This document shows positions 24,800-36,449 of a stretch of 50,000 nucleotides of DNA, piece by piece (within the stretch, counting starts at the first letter, position 1; the number at the start of each line of letters is the position of its first letter). Source of the stretch: Tubiluchus corallicola (lineage: Eukaryota; Priapulida; Priapulimorpha; Priapulimorphida; Tubiluchidae). Location of the stretch: contig JAQGDQ010000355.1 of NCBI GenBank assembly GCA_030141605.1, positions 170,001 through 220,000 on the forward strand, written 5' to 3'. A program made the position numbers and the translations under genes. Below the pieces are notes generated by a model, which was given only the letters and a program-made list of their open reading frames with translations, had not been told where the DNA came from and did not search any database.

Positions 24800-24865
24800 C
24801 GACAAAAATCAATAATTGAACATGAAGTTATAAATGAAAAAGATGCAGTAGGTTACGCTGTTTTT
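24800..24865 (+). pseudogene. Relic copy of part of exon 4 in intron 3
   Basis: About 64 bp here (cgacaaaaatcaataattga onward) matches 25610-25673 inside coding exon 4 with about 8 mismatches. The frame still reads QKSIIEHEVINEKDAVGYAV against QKSIMEHDVTHEKDAVGDAV in the exon. Stops bound the frame (TAA near 24767, TAG near 24872), and no good acceptor or donor is adjacent. It is a partial duplication of the coding sequence that is no longer used. Confidence 0.8.
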
Positions 24866-25506
24866 CCCTACAAATAGAGGGAATGTATTTTGTAAATAGT
24901 TTTAAAAATAGAGAATTATAATATAATAATAATAAATCAGTCAGTTCAGTGACTGAGCTTCGAAGATTATGCTTGATGATTACCTATATACCGGTCCCGC
25001 TACAGTCGTCTTTCTTTGCCGATTTTATTTGTAAATTGCCGAATTAGATGACAAATTGAAAACAACTGATTTTGCACTGAGTGAATGCGGTTTTCTCTTC
25101 TATGGCGGCCATTTTGAAAAAAAACTTGTCATGGTTTGACAAGGGGTACTGTACGTCCGTCCCCCAGCTCCTAGTTTGGAAGCTTCATAGCGAAATCCAG
25201 AAAAAAAATGGATTGTTGAGGATTGTTACTAACCCACACATCACATAGTCTTAGGTTACTTAAGTGATCCAGCACTTACGTTGTTTAAACATTATAAAGT
25301 AAGGCCATGAGACAATCCAAACCAGAGAATTACTTCAGCTTTACTCTGCGTTTACTTAGCATTTAGTGTGTGCAACTGGTCACTTTGTGACGTATCACGT
25401 GTCCATTCCAGTGTGCGTATCACTTATCCACTCCAGCAAACGTATCACGTGTGCAGCTAAGGCAATTACTTTGGAGTAATATAACATTTGCCTATCTATT
25501 TTTTAG

Positions 25507-26260
25507 GACATCGATTTTGTGATTGAGAGAGAAACTGCTGAACAAACAGAAATTGATGTGGAACAACCATCTGCAAACGCAGAAGCATCTAGTGACAGTA
25601 TGTCTTCTCAACAAAAATCAATAATGGAACATGACGTTACGCATGAAAAAGATGCAGTAGGTGATGCTGTTGATATCTACAGTGTGGACAAACAAAAACA
25701 GACTCCTGTGCCAGATTACGATGATGAGCAAATTCTGGATTTAGGTGTGAACATAACCGATTTAGGTGCTCATAATATTAGTGATGAGAAAATAGCAGAT
25801 TATGATAGTAACTACACAAATGGATATAGTGAAGTGATCGATAGTGGAGAACCCAGTCCGCTACTTCAAATGCAACTGGAGAAGTTTGAGAATGAAGAGG
25901 AAAATATCCCATATGGAACAGATGTAGATGAAGCCTTGTCTCTAGAAGAAGGGAAGCACATGCTGCTAAAAGATGAAAGATCAGTTTCGCCTCCATTGGA
26001 AGCCATTTATTCTGACAGCTCTTCAGATTCTGAAAGTAGTTCATCGTCATCTTCATCATCGTCAACAGAGTCAGAGACAGATTCAGCTTCTGAGGAAGAT
26101 GTAGAGGGCGTTGAGTCGCCCATTAATGCCGAGGAGCTGGCTGTTCAGTATTCTCCTTATTACGAGAAAAAAGTGAAGACAGGAGAGGTTTATCCTATAG
26201 AAGAGGAAGAGGAGGAGACGGAACTTTCAAATGTGCAAGCGCAGCCTGTGTCTTTGAAAG
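25507..26260 (+). CDS. Scaffold coding exon 4 (acidic, Ser-rich linker)
   Basis: The acceptor is attttttag (AG 25505-25506). The donor is aaag|gttaat, weaker than usual. The exon encodes residues 258-508 and leaves one base (phase 1) that pairs with GT at the start of exon 5 to make Gly. The composition is strongly acidic and Ser-rich, including a run of about ten consecutive Ser within an SDSSSDSES-type stretch near residues 425-445, ending in EEEEEETEL. No folded domain is apparent. Such disordered linkers follow the zinc finger in Piccolo, Bassoon and RIM but are not conserved in sequence. CK2-type phosphorylation sites (S-x-x-E/D) are abundant. Confidence 0.9.
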
Positions 26261-27820
26261 GTTAATATAATTGTTCATTTGTTTTTTCTCATTTGTATTT
26301 ATTTGTTTGTGCTACTGCTCATTTGTTGATCAACTTTCTGACTAACTGGACTGACCAATCGACCAAATGACTGACAAGTGACTGACTGACTGACTGACTG
26401 ATTGACTAACTAACTGGACCGACCGATCGACTGATTCAATGACTGACTGACTGACTGACTGACTGACTGACTGACTGACTGACTGACTGACTGACTGACT
26501 GACTGACTGACTGACTGACTGACTGACTGACGGACTGATTCACTGACTATCTCTCACACTCAGTGAGTGATTGCCTAACCATTCAAGAGTATTGATAAAT
26601 AAGAAACTGCTTGATTTTACAGTTACGTCTGGCTTACATTTTAACTTTTTGACAGTCTCAGCTGACTAGCTTACTGGATGGCTAACTGATTACCTGTCTG
26701 CATGCCTGACTGACTGAATGACTGACGATTTAATAAATGAACGAGAGAGTGAACGAATGAACGAACAGATCAATGAATGAATGAATGAGTGAATGAATGA
26801 ATGAATGAATGAATGAATGAATGAATGAATGAATGAATGAATGAATGAATGAATGAATGAATGAATGAATGAATGAATGAATGAATGGACGAATTAACAA
26901 ACAAACGAATGAACGAACTAGTAACTAACCCATCAAGTGAATTAGGAGTGCAACTAACTGGCTGACTGACTGACTAGTTTATGAAATTTAGTAAGAAGAC
27001 AAAGTTGTTGATAAATGAATAACAAAAAAGCAAACCAAAAAGTAAATGAACGAATCAGCTATTTATGAAAACGTAAGTTATTGCAAGTAACATTCACACA
27101 GGCAGGTTCTTATAGAGCACATCCCAAGAGAACCCACCTCTAAGCAAAGAACAACCATATTTCATGTTTGCCTCATTGCACATTTGGCGAATAGTAGCTT
27201 TCTTATTATTGTGAGATACATGAATACATTCGATTACTGAATAATTTATTAGTCCGCTAATGAAACTACCGCTGTGAAAGATGCTATGAACAGAACCACG
27301 ACCTTTAATACCAAGACATTACAGTTATTTTACCTTTCAATCATTCATTCATTCATTCATTCATTCATCCATTCACTCTCTTATTCATTTATTATGTCTT
27401 CAGTCATTCTGTCAGTCGCTGCCAGCCAGTGAGGTAATTAGTCAGGCATGCAGACATGTACCAGTTAGCGACCTAGTAAGCTAGTCAGCTGAGTCTGTCA
27501 AACACTCAAAATGTAAGTCAGAGGTAATTATACAATCTATGTAGAAACTCCATGTAACTATATAGAAACTAGTTCCTTATTTATCAATTATGTTGAAAGG
27601 TTAGGCAACCACTCAATGAGCGAGGGAGTCAATCAGTTTATGATTCAGTCTATTAGTCAGTCAGTCAGTTAGCATGTGATTCGATTGATATCTCCTCTAA
27701 GTCCTTTCATAGTTCTGGGTTTATCTTTGCCAATTTGTCAGTACCGGTTTCTAAAGTGACCATTTGTTCAATGTAGATGTGTGAAATGCTCATACACTGC
27801 TTTCATTATAATAGCTAATT
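26261..27820. other. Intron 4 microsatellite region
   Basis: Contains (ACTG)n at about 26340-26545, (GAAT)n at about 26748-26890 and a short (ATTC)n at 27339-27366. Diverged four-base words fill the DNA between. No exon is seen. Confidence 0.85.
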
Positions 27821-27829
27821 AGGCGTCAC

Positions 27830-28412
27830 ACTGGGCAAGCGCCAATAATCCAAGTTTCCATACGTCTAAATGCAATCAAATGAGTGTGAATTTCATCTCT
27901 AAACCTCCTGATATTCCAGCTCTTACCGTCTCTAATTTGAAGGTAAAAAGAGTTGATTCAGTTAAACATTTAGGTGCACAAATAGCTAAAGATTTAATAT
28001 GAAACATCCACGTCCATTCAGTTTATGCTAAAGCAAGTAAAAGAACCTATCTTTTGCATCTAATGAAAAGAGCTGGGGCATCTCCTAATGATATGATAAA
28101 AATGTACTGAACCGTGATTAGGTCAGTTGTTGAATATGCTTGTCTGATATGGCACTCATTTCTCTCCCAAAATCTCTCTGATTTATTAGAAACTGTTCAA
28201 AAATGATCATTGAAAATAATTTTTCTAAATGAAAACTATGAAAATGCTCTAATTTTGGCTAATCTTCAACCTTTATTTAACCGCGGAGAAAATTCTTGCA
28301 AAAAGTTGCTCTTATCAATTCAAAATCCTTATAATAAAATCCACACTCTATTCCCAGATGCGCGTATTCATAGATATAGTACTCGCCACCATCTGAAATA
28401 CCCCTTTACCTA
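27830..28412 (+). pseudogene. Non-LTR retrotransposon reverse transcriptase fragment (CR1/Jockey-like)
   Basis: One frame runs from about 27830 to the TAG at 28411-28413, with only three internal TGA codons near 27999, 28107 and 28204. It reads like the C-terminal part of a CR1/Jockey-type reverse transcriptase: TSKCNQM, then VDSVKHLGAQIAKDL, AKASKRTYLLHLMKRAG, then a VIRSVVEYACLIWH segment and SLKIIFLNENYENAL. The remnant is in the same orientation as the host gene, within intron 4. It lacks endonuclease and the N-terminal polymerase motifs, so it is a dead 5'-truncated copy. Confidence 0.85.
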
Positions 28413-28680
28413 GATGCAGAACGAGAGATTCAAGAATAGTTTTGCCTTATTTAATTTTCAAATTTATGTTTTGAGTCATTTTAATTTATTTCGTGCGTGT
28501 ATCTTGCAACCGTGTAATAGTGTTTTTCACTGTATTTGATTAGTTTTTTAAAAAAATTTAAATTTTGTAATTTTATGCTGTACTGTAATTTAATCTTTTG
28601 GTTATCATAATTATAAATAAACTTATTATCGCAAGAAAAACATTAAAAATAATTATACTAAATTGTCTCTTCTTCCTCAG

Positions 28681-30719
28681 GTGTTGGCTTCATGAGTCCT
28701 CTGCATCAGAAGAACTTGCAGAAACACATAAGCATCATAGAAGAAAAGATGAAATTGCAGCAAAAACTGGAAGAGGAGCGCAACAGGGCAGCTGAAGAGA
28801 GGATACAGGATGCGTTTAATCTCCGCAAGTGGCGTGGTAGTAGTTTGGAAGATCACATGGACGATATCGAAAAATTAACGATCGAGGAAGCCGAAACTGA
28901 TCAATGTATAATTATTGAAAATAACGGCAAAACTGATGGTCCTGATGCTGAAGCGGGAAAAAGTAGCAGCGCGATGGCACCAATAGACTCAGAAATGAAC
29001 ATTTTAGATGTTAATCAAACGTTTAAAGCTGCAGATGAGAAAAAAAGTGACACCAAGAACACGGTTGCTAATAGTACTGCCCTAGAAAATTTTCCACTTG
29101 ACTTTAAAGAATTTGATGAAGCTGATGAAAAACTTGATAATGACGTTAATGCACGTGACGAAAATGATACAATAAGGGCTAAAGATCTATTAGTTGAAGA
29201 GTTAAATGAAAGTCAGCTAGAAGAATCATCGGCATCTGATGATCAAAATGCCGAAGTGGAGCAGCTGTTTTTCCCACATCCAAACAATTCCAGCGTCCCT
29301 CAAAGCAAAGTGCCTTCAGCAAAGTCCAAGGATTACCACATATCACCAAGCAGCTCACCACTTCTAGCTACCTCTCCCTCAAGCTCACATTCACCGAAGT
29401 CACCAAGACGCATACACGATCCCATGTATGGCTCGTTCGACGAGGACAGCCTTTACGAACTTCATGAAAGAGCTAGTCCAGCCAAGTCTGACAGCCCCGT
29501 GCTAAGATACAGAGACACCTGGACTGTGAGAGAAAAGCAACATGGTCCATCACCTGCTAGTCCAAAGGACAAGCGATTCTTTACATCAGCGTACACTGAC
29601 ATTTCTCCGCCATCAAGGCCACTGTCACGCGAAGACTTATACGGTGATGAAATGATTGACTTCGACAGCAGAAGAAGCAGTAGTGAATCGACTCCATCTG
29701 TTAAACCCAGCCCCACATCACCAGATGAGATGAAAACTGGGATGATCGTTACCGTTACTGGTGCCAGAACGTATTTGGAGAAGCCGGAAAAACGGGCAGA
29801 TGAGGTCAATTCAGCAAACGAAAAATCTGAATTGACACAGCAAGTGCCAGAATGTGAAGAAAAGGAAGCTTCAAGCGAAGACGTCGAGATGGAACCTTTT
29901 GCTACGTCCCCTGAAGCAGCTACAATCTCAAATATTCTTGTCATGGCTGGTGTCACAACAGAAGCATCCTCATCTCAAAAGACAGCCCAAACTTCCACGG
30001 ATCTAAAGCCATTAGACATAACAAAGAAACAGCACCGGTCTTCTTCATTGCCTTCCGCATGGTCACCCATTATTGACTTGTCTCCTATCATAGACGTTTC
30101 CCCTTCAGTCGAAATAGAAGAGGAAAAACAAATGTTGAGGGAGCAGAAAATTACAGGTGGGAGTTTAAGTGCACGCCCAGACAGCAATATAAACAGGCCA
30201 AGGAAATCACTGCCAACTCCCAATATCCACATTAACAAGAAACTTCCTCGTCCGGCACCTGAGATTGCTCCTAGAAAAGTGACATCTTTTTCTGTCGACG
30301 TTTCTGCAGTAATGCCAAAAAAGATTCACCGCAAATTACCACAACCAGTGACAGAAGCTCCCACAAAAACGAGAAGGAAGCTCCCTGTTCGGCAATCTTC
30401 TGACCCAACGGTCGGAACGAGGGACATTTTAGATTTAACTAGAGAAGAAGGGAGATCTTCAGTAAGCAGTAAACCTAGTCGAATGAATGAGAATGATGAA
30501 AATGACGTGCACAGTGATCTGGTGGCCTACCAGGTGCTTGAGTCCCCTGTGACTCCAGTCCAGAGGTCCTCGCTCAGATCTTATTATGACAGCAAGCCGT
30601 TGAGTCCTTCCTCTTCACCCGACGAATACGCCATCAAGGACACTAGAGAAGGTGGTGGGTCACCTCCTGCTCCTCTTTCACCTTCTGCCACTCCACCTAA
30701 TGTGTGCTTCACTGAAAAA
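28681..30719 (+). CDS. Scaffold coding exon 5 (large disordered region)
   Basis: A strong acceptor (ctcttcttcctcag, AG 28679-28680) and donor (gaaaaa|gtaagt) bound 2039 nt. The exon completes Gly 509 and encodes residues 510-1188. It begins GFMSPLHQKNLQKH followed by a charged helix (about 518-555), then an acidic stretch and a long Ser/Pro-rich disordered region (SPSSSPLLATSPSSS, PSSSPDEYA). Near its end come basic KLP motifs: NKKLPRPAP, HRKLPQPV and TRRKLPVR. It ends phase 0 at FTEK. The giant exon coding a low-complexity scaffold segment resembles the exon structure of vertebrate Piccolo and Bassoon. Reading past the donor is open to 30908 (see findings). Confidence 0.9.
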
Positions 30720-30837
30720 GTAAGTGTTTTTCCAGTATGTAATTCATTTACCTATATGTGGCATATATTAAGTTTATATTGTAAGCTGCTACAGGATTAT
30801 ATAAGCATAGAAAATAGCTTGAAAGGTAGTTTATTAA

Positions 30838-31125
30838 TATTAGGGCTGGATTATGACCCTGATCTAATAAAATTATGGGGGCCCTCAACAGGTGCTAGCC
30901 ACAAATAAAGGCCTTTTTAAAATTGTGTTTTCTGACTCCTTCAAAGTAGAACATTTATTTTAAGTTAAATGAATTATTCAGCAGTGCAATAATTAAAATG
31001 TTATACTTACTTTTCTAAAAAATTATATTCTTTTAGCAGGGCTCCTCGAGCTTTGGGCCCTTCAAGCTGAAGGGGCCCTAGCTGCAGCCTATGTTAGCCT
31101 ACAGGGTAATCCAACCCTATTTATT
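30838..31125. mobile_element. MITE, possibly hAT-like
   Basis: The ends are inverted: tagggctggattatgaccctg (left) against the complement of cagggtaatccaacccta (right). The interior is rich in gggccc words and lacks coding capacity. A tttatta-type word flanks both sides and could be the target duplication. hAT membership is a guess from the CAGGG-like ends. Confidence 0.5.
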
Positions 31126-31887
31126 ATGTCTCCTATAAAATTTAATGTTTAATATTTTTTAGTATTGTTGTCCCTGTTTGTCAAAAGCTGTTTGATTAAA
31201 ATACTAAAGCTACAGGCACAGGTACTAGAGTTTGGACGAACTGTTTGACACTGAGTCTTCTAATTATAATTCATTTTGCAGGCCCACTGAAAGGACGGTC
31301 AGCCGCGGCTGTGCCCGGGGGGGGGTCATGAGTTGAGGGTCCCACAAGCCAAACGAGCAGAAAAACGAGGGTGTACCTTGAGCAAGGCCAACAATATAAA
31401 ATTTGCCTTGCAAACCAAAACCATCCATAAGTCGGCATAGTTAAAACTACATGTTATTCTGCTTTAAAGTAAAACGCATCAAAAATTCTGTCAAATGTCA
31501 TTTTTATAAAAAACAAACGTTACATATATTGGACTTTTATATTCTTAAAATGTTCAAACTCGTTTTTAAAATGTTCAAAAAATACCAAAAATTAATTTTA
31601 TAACCCCTTACCTACTTCTCTGCATCAAACTAGAATTGGAGGAGGCGACCAAGTTTCTTTTTGCCCTTGGGTCCAAAAATTCTCTTGAGGCCCTGAAAAT
31701 TTGTATATAGTTGCATATATCAATAATGTGCAAATGTATTTTCGTGTATCAGTTGAGTTTCGTTTCTTTGTTGGAAAAAGGCATATATTGACATCCCTCG
31801 TGTCAGCCGCCATCTTTGCTTTTCGTTGTATCGTAACAAGCGCGTAACGCGATGCCATAAATAGCTTTCTAAAAGGAGCTGTAATAG

Positions 31888-31918
<31 letters not shown>

Positions 31919-31925
31919 AATGATG

Positions 31926-31957
<32 letters not shown>

Positions 31958-33135
31958 CTTTATTTGAAGTGGGCTTTGGATTAACAAATAACATAGGCTC
32001 AATTGTTTCTTTCGCCAACTGTAAATAACGAATCTACCTCTGTATAACAGAGACTATTATTACCCTACTTTCACACGAAATACCACTCGCCAGGCAGTGC
32101 AACAGCAAGTACCATCTTTAAACTCTTTGATAAAGTATTTTAGACATGTGAGTCGTTTTGTAACTATGTTACTACCCAGTAGTCAGAAAAGTTTTTTCCC
32201 AGTAATTCCAGAGTATTAATTTCGCGCCCGTTAAAAATGGCAGTTAATCATTCCCCTCATCCCCCCCCCCCTCCCTCACGACGTAAGAATGCTTTGTCAC
32301 CGATAATAGATATCGACATTAATTGTAACCAGGCATTCTATCGCCTTCAAGTCTGCAGCATGTCATGAATAATTTACGGGCTGCAGGTAACTAGCATAGT
32401 TCCATTATCGTTTCAACTAATCCAGTCTTCAACTATGCTGCAACGAACTCGCTTTGGAATCGGAACCCAGTCGTTTGATGTGCGTGTAGTTTTTTGTCAG
32501 CGTTCGAATGGCATAAGAAAATCAAACGCGACACTAGTCTTTTGTCTTTTTGTTACTTTATGAGAGTCATTCTAAAATTTGTGTAATAAAAGGTTCTGGA
32601 TACGAACCGACTTACTGAGTGAAAACATCACGACTCATACCTTCTTTGAGAAACCACTGATGTCATCGCGTTACGTGCCAAACGGGTGCTAGGTATCACA
32701 CGACTACAAAAACCAAGATGGCTGACACAAAGGGTGTTGATTTATGCATTTTGCAAAAAAACGTTTGTACTAAAATTCATTAGTACACTATTAATTCATT
32801 ATGCAAGTATATACACATATATTTGAACTGTTATTGGATGTGCTTGGCTTCGTTTGCAGTGCTTGGCTTCGTTTGCATCTAATGACTAAAATTTACCTTT
32901 TCATGTCGTTCTTCTAAGTTTTAATTTGTTCAACATCAGCAGACATTTTTACTATAATGCACTATTGTCTGATCTTGGCTACAGCTGTCTCTCTGCTTTG
33001 TCCTCTGCTATCGCGGCCATTACTATGTGCCACATATTTTCAATTTAAGACTGCTAAATTGGTGTAGTGTTGTTTATACTGTGACAGATTTCGTAGAAAC
33101 CATTGTAACATTAAGAAAATTTTGTCAAAGCATTG
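31126..33135. other. Intron 5, microsatellite and unremarkable DNA
   Basis: (ATG)n/(AAT)n at 31888-31957 is followed by ctttatttgaag, which on the minus strand reads as an AATAAAG-type end with (ATT)n tail. This could be the 3' end of a retroposon. A run of C lies at 32262-32273. No other feature was recognised. Confidence 0.5.
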
Positions 33136-33137
33136 AA

Positions 33138-33500
33138 ACCACATAATACAAAACTGTGCTGTTTAGTAACTAGTGACAGCACACAATACACAACTGCACT
33201 GTATAGTAACTAGTGAAAGCACATAATACAAAACTGCACTGTTTAGTAACTAGTGAAAGCACATAAAATAAAACTGTGCTGTTTAGTAACTAGTGATATA
33301 ACATAATACAAAACTGTGCTGCTTAGTAACTAGTGACAGAACATAATATAAAACTGTGCTGTTTAGTAACTAGTGATAGCACATAATATAAAACTGTGCT
33401 GTTTAGTAAGTAGTGATAGCACATAATACGAAACTGTGCTGTTTAGTGACTAGTAATAGCACATAATATAAAACTGTGCTGTTTAGTAACTAGTGACATG
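33138..33500 (+). repeat. 40-bp minisatellite just before exon 6
   Basis: About nine tandem 40-bp units (acataatacaaaactgtgct gtttagtaactagtgatagc) end 58 bp before the exon 6 acceptor. Each unit contains tgtttag followed by taactag, which resembles an acceptor and branch-site word. Confidence 0.95.
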
Positions 33501-33558
33501 AGTTACACGAGTGAGTTGAAACGAAATGCCAAAGCTGATAATTAACTTGTACTTGCAG

Positions 33559-35887
33559 AAAAGTACAAATCTTGATGACCAAAGGATAGACAGCGACTCT
33601 TCAAAATCTTCCAGCAAAACTCGACGAAAGTTGCCGACGATTCCGCAAAACACCGAACCCGTGCAGCCTTCCAGAAAAGGAGACCGAGATTTACCAGAAA
33701 AGAAATCTGCTAAGGACGAGAACGACAAAAACCGTCGCATTTTGGATAAGGAAGAAACTAAACAAGAAAAGGTAAAATCTAAAGAGAAAGTAAACAAAAC
33801 AACGCATCAAGATGGAGACGGTATACACAATGGAATGTCACCCAGCAAATTTCCAATGAAAGAACGTCACAAAGAGTTTACACAACAAGGTATAACTAGA
33901 GAATATCAAGAAAGAATTAAAACTGAACAAACAACTACAAGACCTGATACTACAGAGCAACGATTGAAAGAACACAAAGGAACACAAGGAGTATATGCAC
34001 CAATACCTGACTGGTTTAAAACACTAAAGCAACAGTTAAAAGACGAATTAAAGGTTGCAGTTGCTAAGAGACAGATGAGGCTAGACGAAATGCAAGCTCA
34101 GCTTGAAATGGAACAAATGATGAATAGATTCCGTGAAAGTCATCATGAAGCTGCACTCAGGGAATCTGGTAAAATATCACAAGACAATATGGCAATGACC
34201 ATGAAGCAATTCCTTGAAGAAAAGCAGCAACGATATGACATTCACGGAAAAATATCTTCGCCAACAGCACCCCTAACAGCATCCGTAGCACCAACAGCAA
34301 CAACAATGAGAATGCAAGCACCAACAAAACCCCAAGTGCCAAACCGATTGTCGCCCCAAACATCTCCAAGACGCACAAGGCACCGGCGACAAGGGTCTGA
34401 CCCAAAAGTTATGTCAAAATTTTCGCCCATCAAGGAAGACAAAAAGATGGAGCAAGAACTGCAAGCAATTGAGATGACAACAGGAGTTTTGAGTGCAAAA
34501 TTAGCAGCACACTCACTCAAATTTCATGAGATGGGAAGATATCGATCAGATCCAACATTGCATTACTCTGCCACAAGAGACAAAGTATCACAGGGATTTA
34601 TAACAAGTAAAGACAACAGAAATAAATCCAGTTCAACTTCAGTGCCAAGAACTCAACCTTTTTACATGTCCAAAGGACTAGATGAACAAGAAATGTATGA
34701 AGAAATGCTCACACAGTTAAAGCAGCACGAACAGGAGATTGCTAGCCTTGAAATTCCACCTAGGCCTAGTTGTCCTACTTTGGATCAAGTCAGAGAAAAC
34801 TTGGATAGATCTGAGGCGAGTTTGCAACAACTTCTAAAGAGCATTGAATCTTCTCCATATAACAGTGAATACTCCGACTTTGATGAGGATGAAAGGGTTG
34901 AGCGAGAAAAGAAGAAAACTCGCATCAAGGCAGAAATAGAGAAGCGGAAACGACATATTGAGGAAGAAGCCAGGCTTCATGAAGAGCTTTCTCGATATGA
35001 AGAACTCATGGCTTCAAGTTTCCTTGATGCTCCCTCTCATGTCAGACCTCGGAGTCAGCCCTTGCCATCACTTAGTCCTAACATTGTGGAAACTCCTCGA
35101 TCCAGCTACACCCCCACACCTCAAGAATCACATCTTCTCCTTCCTCCATTTGCTCAATCGTTGCAGTCACCTCGCTCTTTAGGATCACTTACCGGCAACA
35201 AGTTCTCTGAATTCTCGCTGTGGAATACTCCACCTCAACCAAAGCAACAGCCACACCTTCGCTCCAGGAGCTCCACAACCCTTCCCGATCCCCAATATAC
35301 ATTTATGAGCATTGCTCGCCCGACCGAGAAACGACCTACAGGAATCATCAAACCTCTTGAAGAACCATCACCACTAAGATACCCGGAAGACTACACTAAC
35401 ATGGAATATGCCATGTATAAAGAGTATCGAGATCAAATAGATAGGGCTAAAAGAAAGCACTATATTTCCACGTATGACTACATTCCGTCTGCTTCATATA
35501 CAGACATCAGTCAGTACAGAGGAACCAGTGGTCTTGACACTCAACAGTACTGTTCCCATCCAGCCATTCCAACATCTGATTTTTCCTTTCCACGCCCCGG
35601 AGGGCAGGAATTGCATCATTATTCAAGGGAGGTGCCAATGGGTCTGCAATATTCAAGAGAAACCATCGCTGGAATGCCCTATTCTCGTGAAAGTGGATAC
35701 TCGAGTATTACATATGACAACACAGGAGATTACTCACCAATAGTTACAGATGTTGAACTAAGCCCAATGAGTGATAAGACACCAGCGATGCCCTTACTGG
35801 GAGACTTTACTTCTAAATCTAGGAAAAGACTGGAAGATCTGACAGGCAGTGGGCCTTTGTTCCCAGATGTAAATAACGAATCAAATG
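33559..35887 (+). CDS. Scaffold coding exon 6 (coiled coils and linker)
   Basis: The acceptor is ttgtacttgcag (AG 33557-33558) and the donor atg|gtacgt. 2329 nt encode residues 1189-1964 plus one base. Near the start is RRKLPTIP, an RxLPxxP class I SH3 ligand. A first coiled coil spans about 1346-1380 (QLKDELKVAVAKRQMRLDE). A Pro/Ala/Thr-rich stretch and a basic RRTRHRRQGSDPK segment follow. A second, longer coiled coil spans about 1563-1672 (EQEMYEEMLTQLKQHEQE, then KTRIKAEIEKRKRHIEEEAR). The last part is Tyr/Ser/Pro-rich (YSRE repeats). The layout of coiled coils ahead of the PDZ domain matches Piccolo/Bassoon. The CAZ partners that bind these coils in vertebrates (for example ELKS/CAST) are inferred here only by position. 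Confidence 0.92.
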
Positions 35888-36222
35888 GTACGTTTGCCTT
35901 TTGCTCATCTTCTCTTTTAATAGATTAAAAAAGAACCAATTTACTAAAATAATGAACTGTCATTTATTTCGGCCATTTTATCCACTGTAGACGTCACAGT
36001 GAAATTGGATTTGTTATAATAAGATAGATAGTTTTCTCAGTTCAACAATCAATTGCATGTTTATTTTGTTCGCACAAGCCTGTTGGATTAAAACTGTAAT
36101 TTAATAAATAAATTTAAGCAATTCATTCATTGAGTTGTTTATAAAATTAAGTGCCTAATTAAAAGTCATTATGATTGTTCTTAAAATGCTGCTTATATAA
36201 AATGTAACAACATTTGCTATAG

Positions 36223-36326
36223 AATTATTAGATAATCGATATTGGGGTGACAGCATGGAAAACAGCTCGCATGGTTCAGTTGATCCAGTGGTGGACTCAA
36301 ATGCGAAAGAATACCACCATAGTAAG
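36223..36326 (+). CDS. Scaffold coding exon 7 (short linker)
   Basis: The acceptor is tttgctatag (AG 36221-36222) and the donor aag|gtaaag. 104 nt complete Glu 1965 (G|AA) and give 34 codons: LLDNRYWGDSMENSS onward to EYHHSK. Incoming phase 1 matches exon 6 and outgoing phase 0 matches exon 9. No domain is recognised. It is supported by open frame, both splice signals and consistent phase. Confidence 0.75.
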
Positions 36327-36388
36327 GTAAAGAAACATCGTATAATGATAGATAAAAGATTTGATGTAAATCATGTATTTTTTTCCAG

Positions 36389-36449
36389 TACGTGGTGCCA
36401 ATGTTGCCTATTAATCCAGCACCTTTGTTAACTAATGACAGCACAAATG
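36389..36449 (+). CDS. Uncertain or alternative exon 8
   Basis: A strong pyrimidine-rich acceptor (tttttttccag, AG 36387-36388) lies 62 nt after exon 7 and opens a phase-0 frame YVVPMLPINPAPLLTNDSTN. The only nearby donor (aatg|gttggt) is weak and leaves phase 1, which does not fit the phase-0 start of the next exon (36936) but does fit the PDZ exon at 45831. It could be an alternative to exon 9, an exon with an unusual donor, or not an exon at all. Confidence 0.35.

Noticed and set aside
27999-28206. TGA recoded as an amino acid (alternative code or selenocysteine)
   Set aside because: The host gene uses TGA normally as a stop in intron read-through, and the three TGAs are single transitions from Trp or Arg codons in a truncated retroelement, so ordinary decay explains them.
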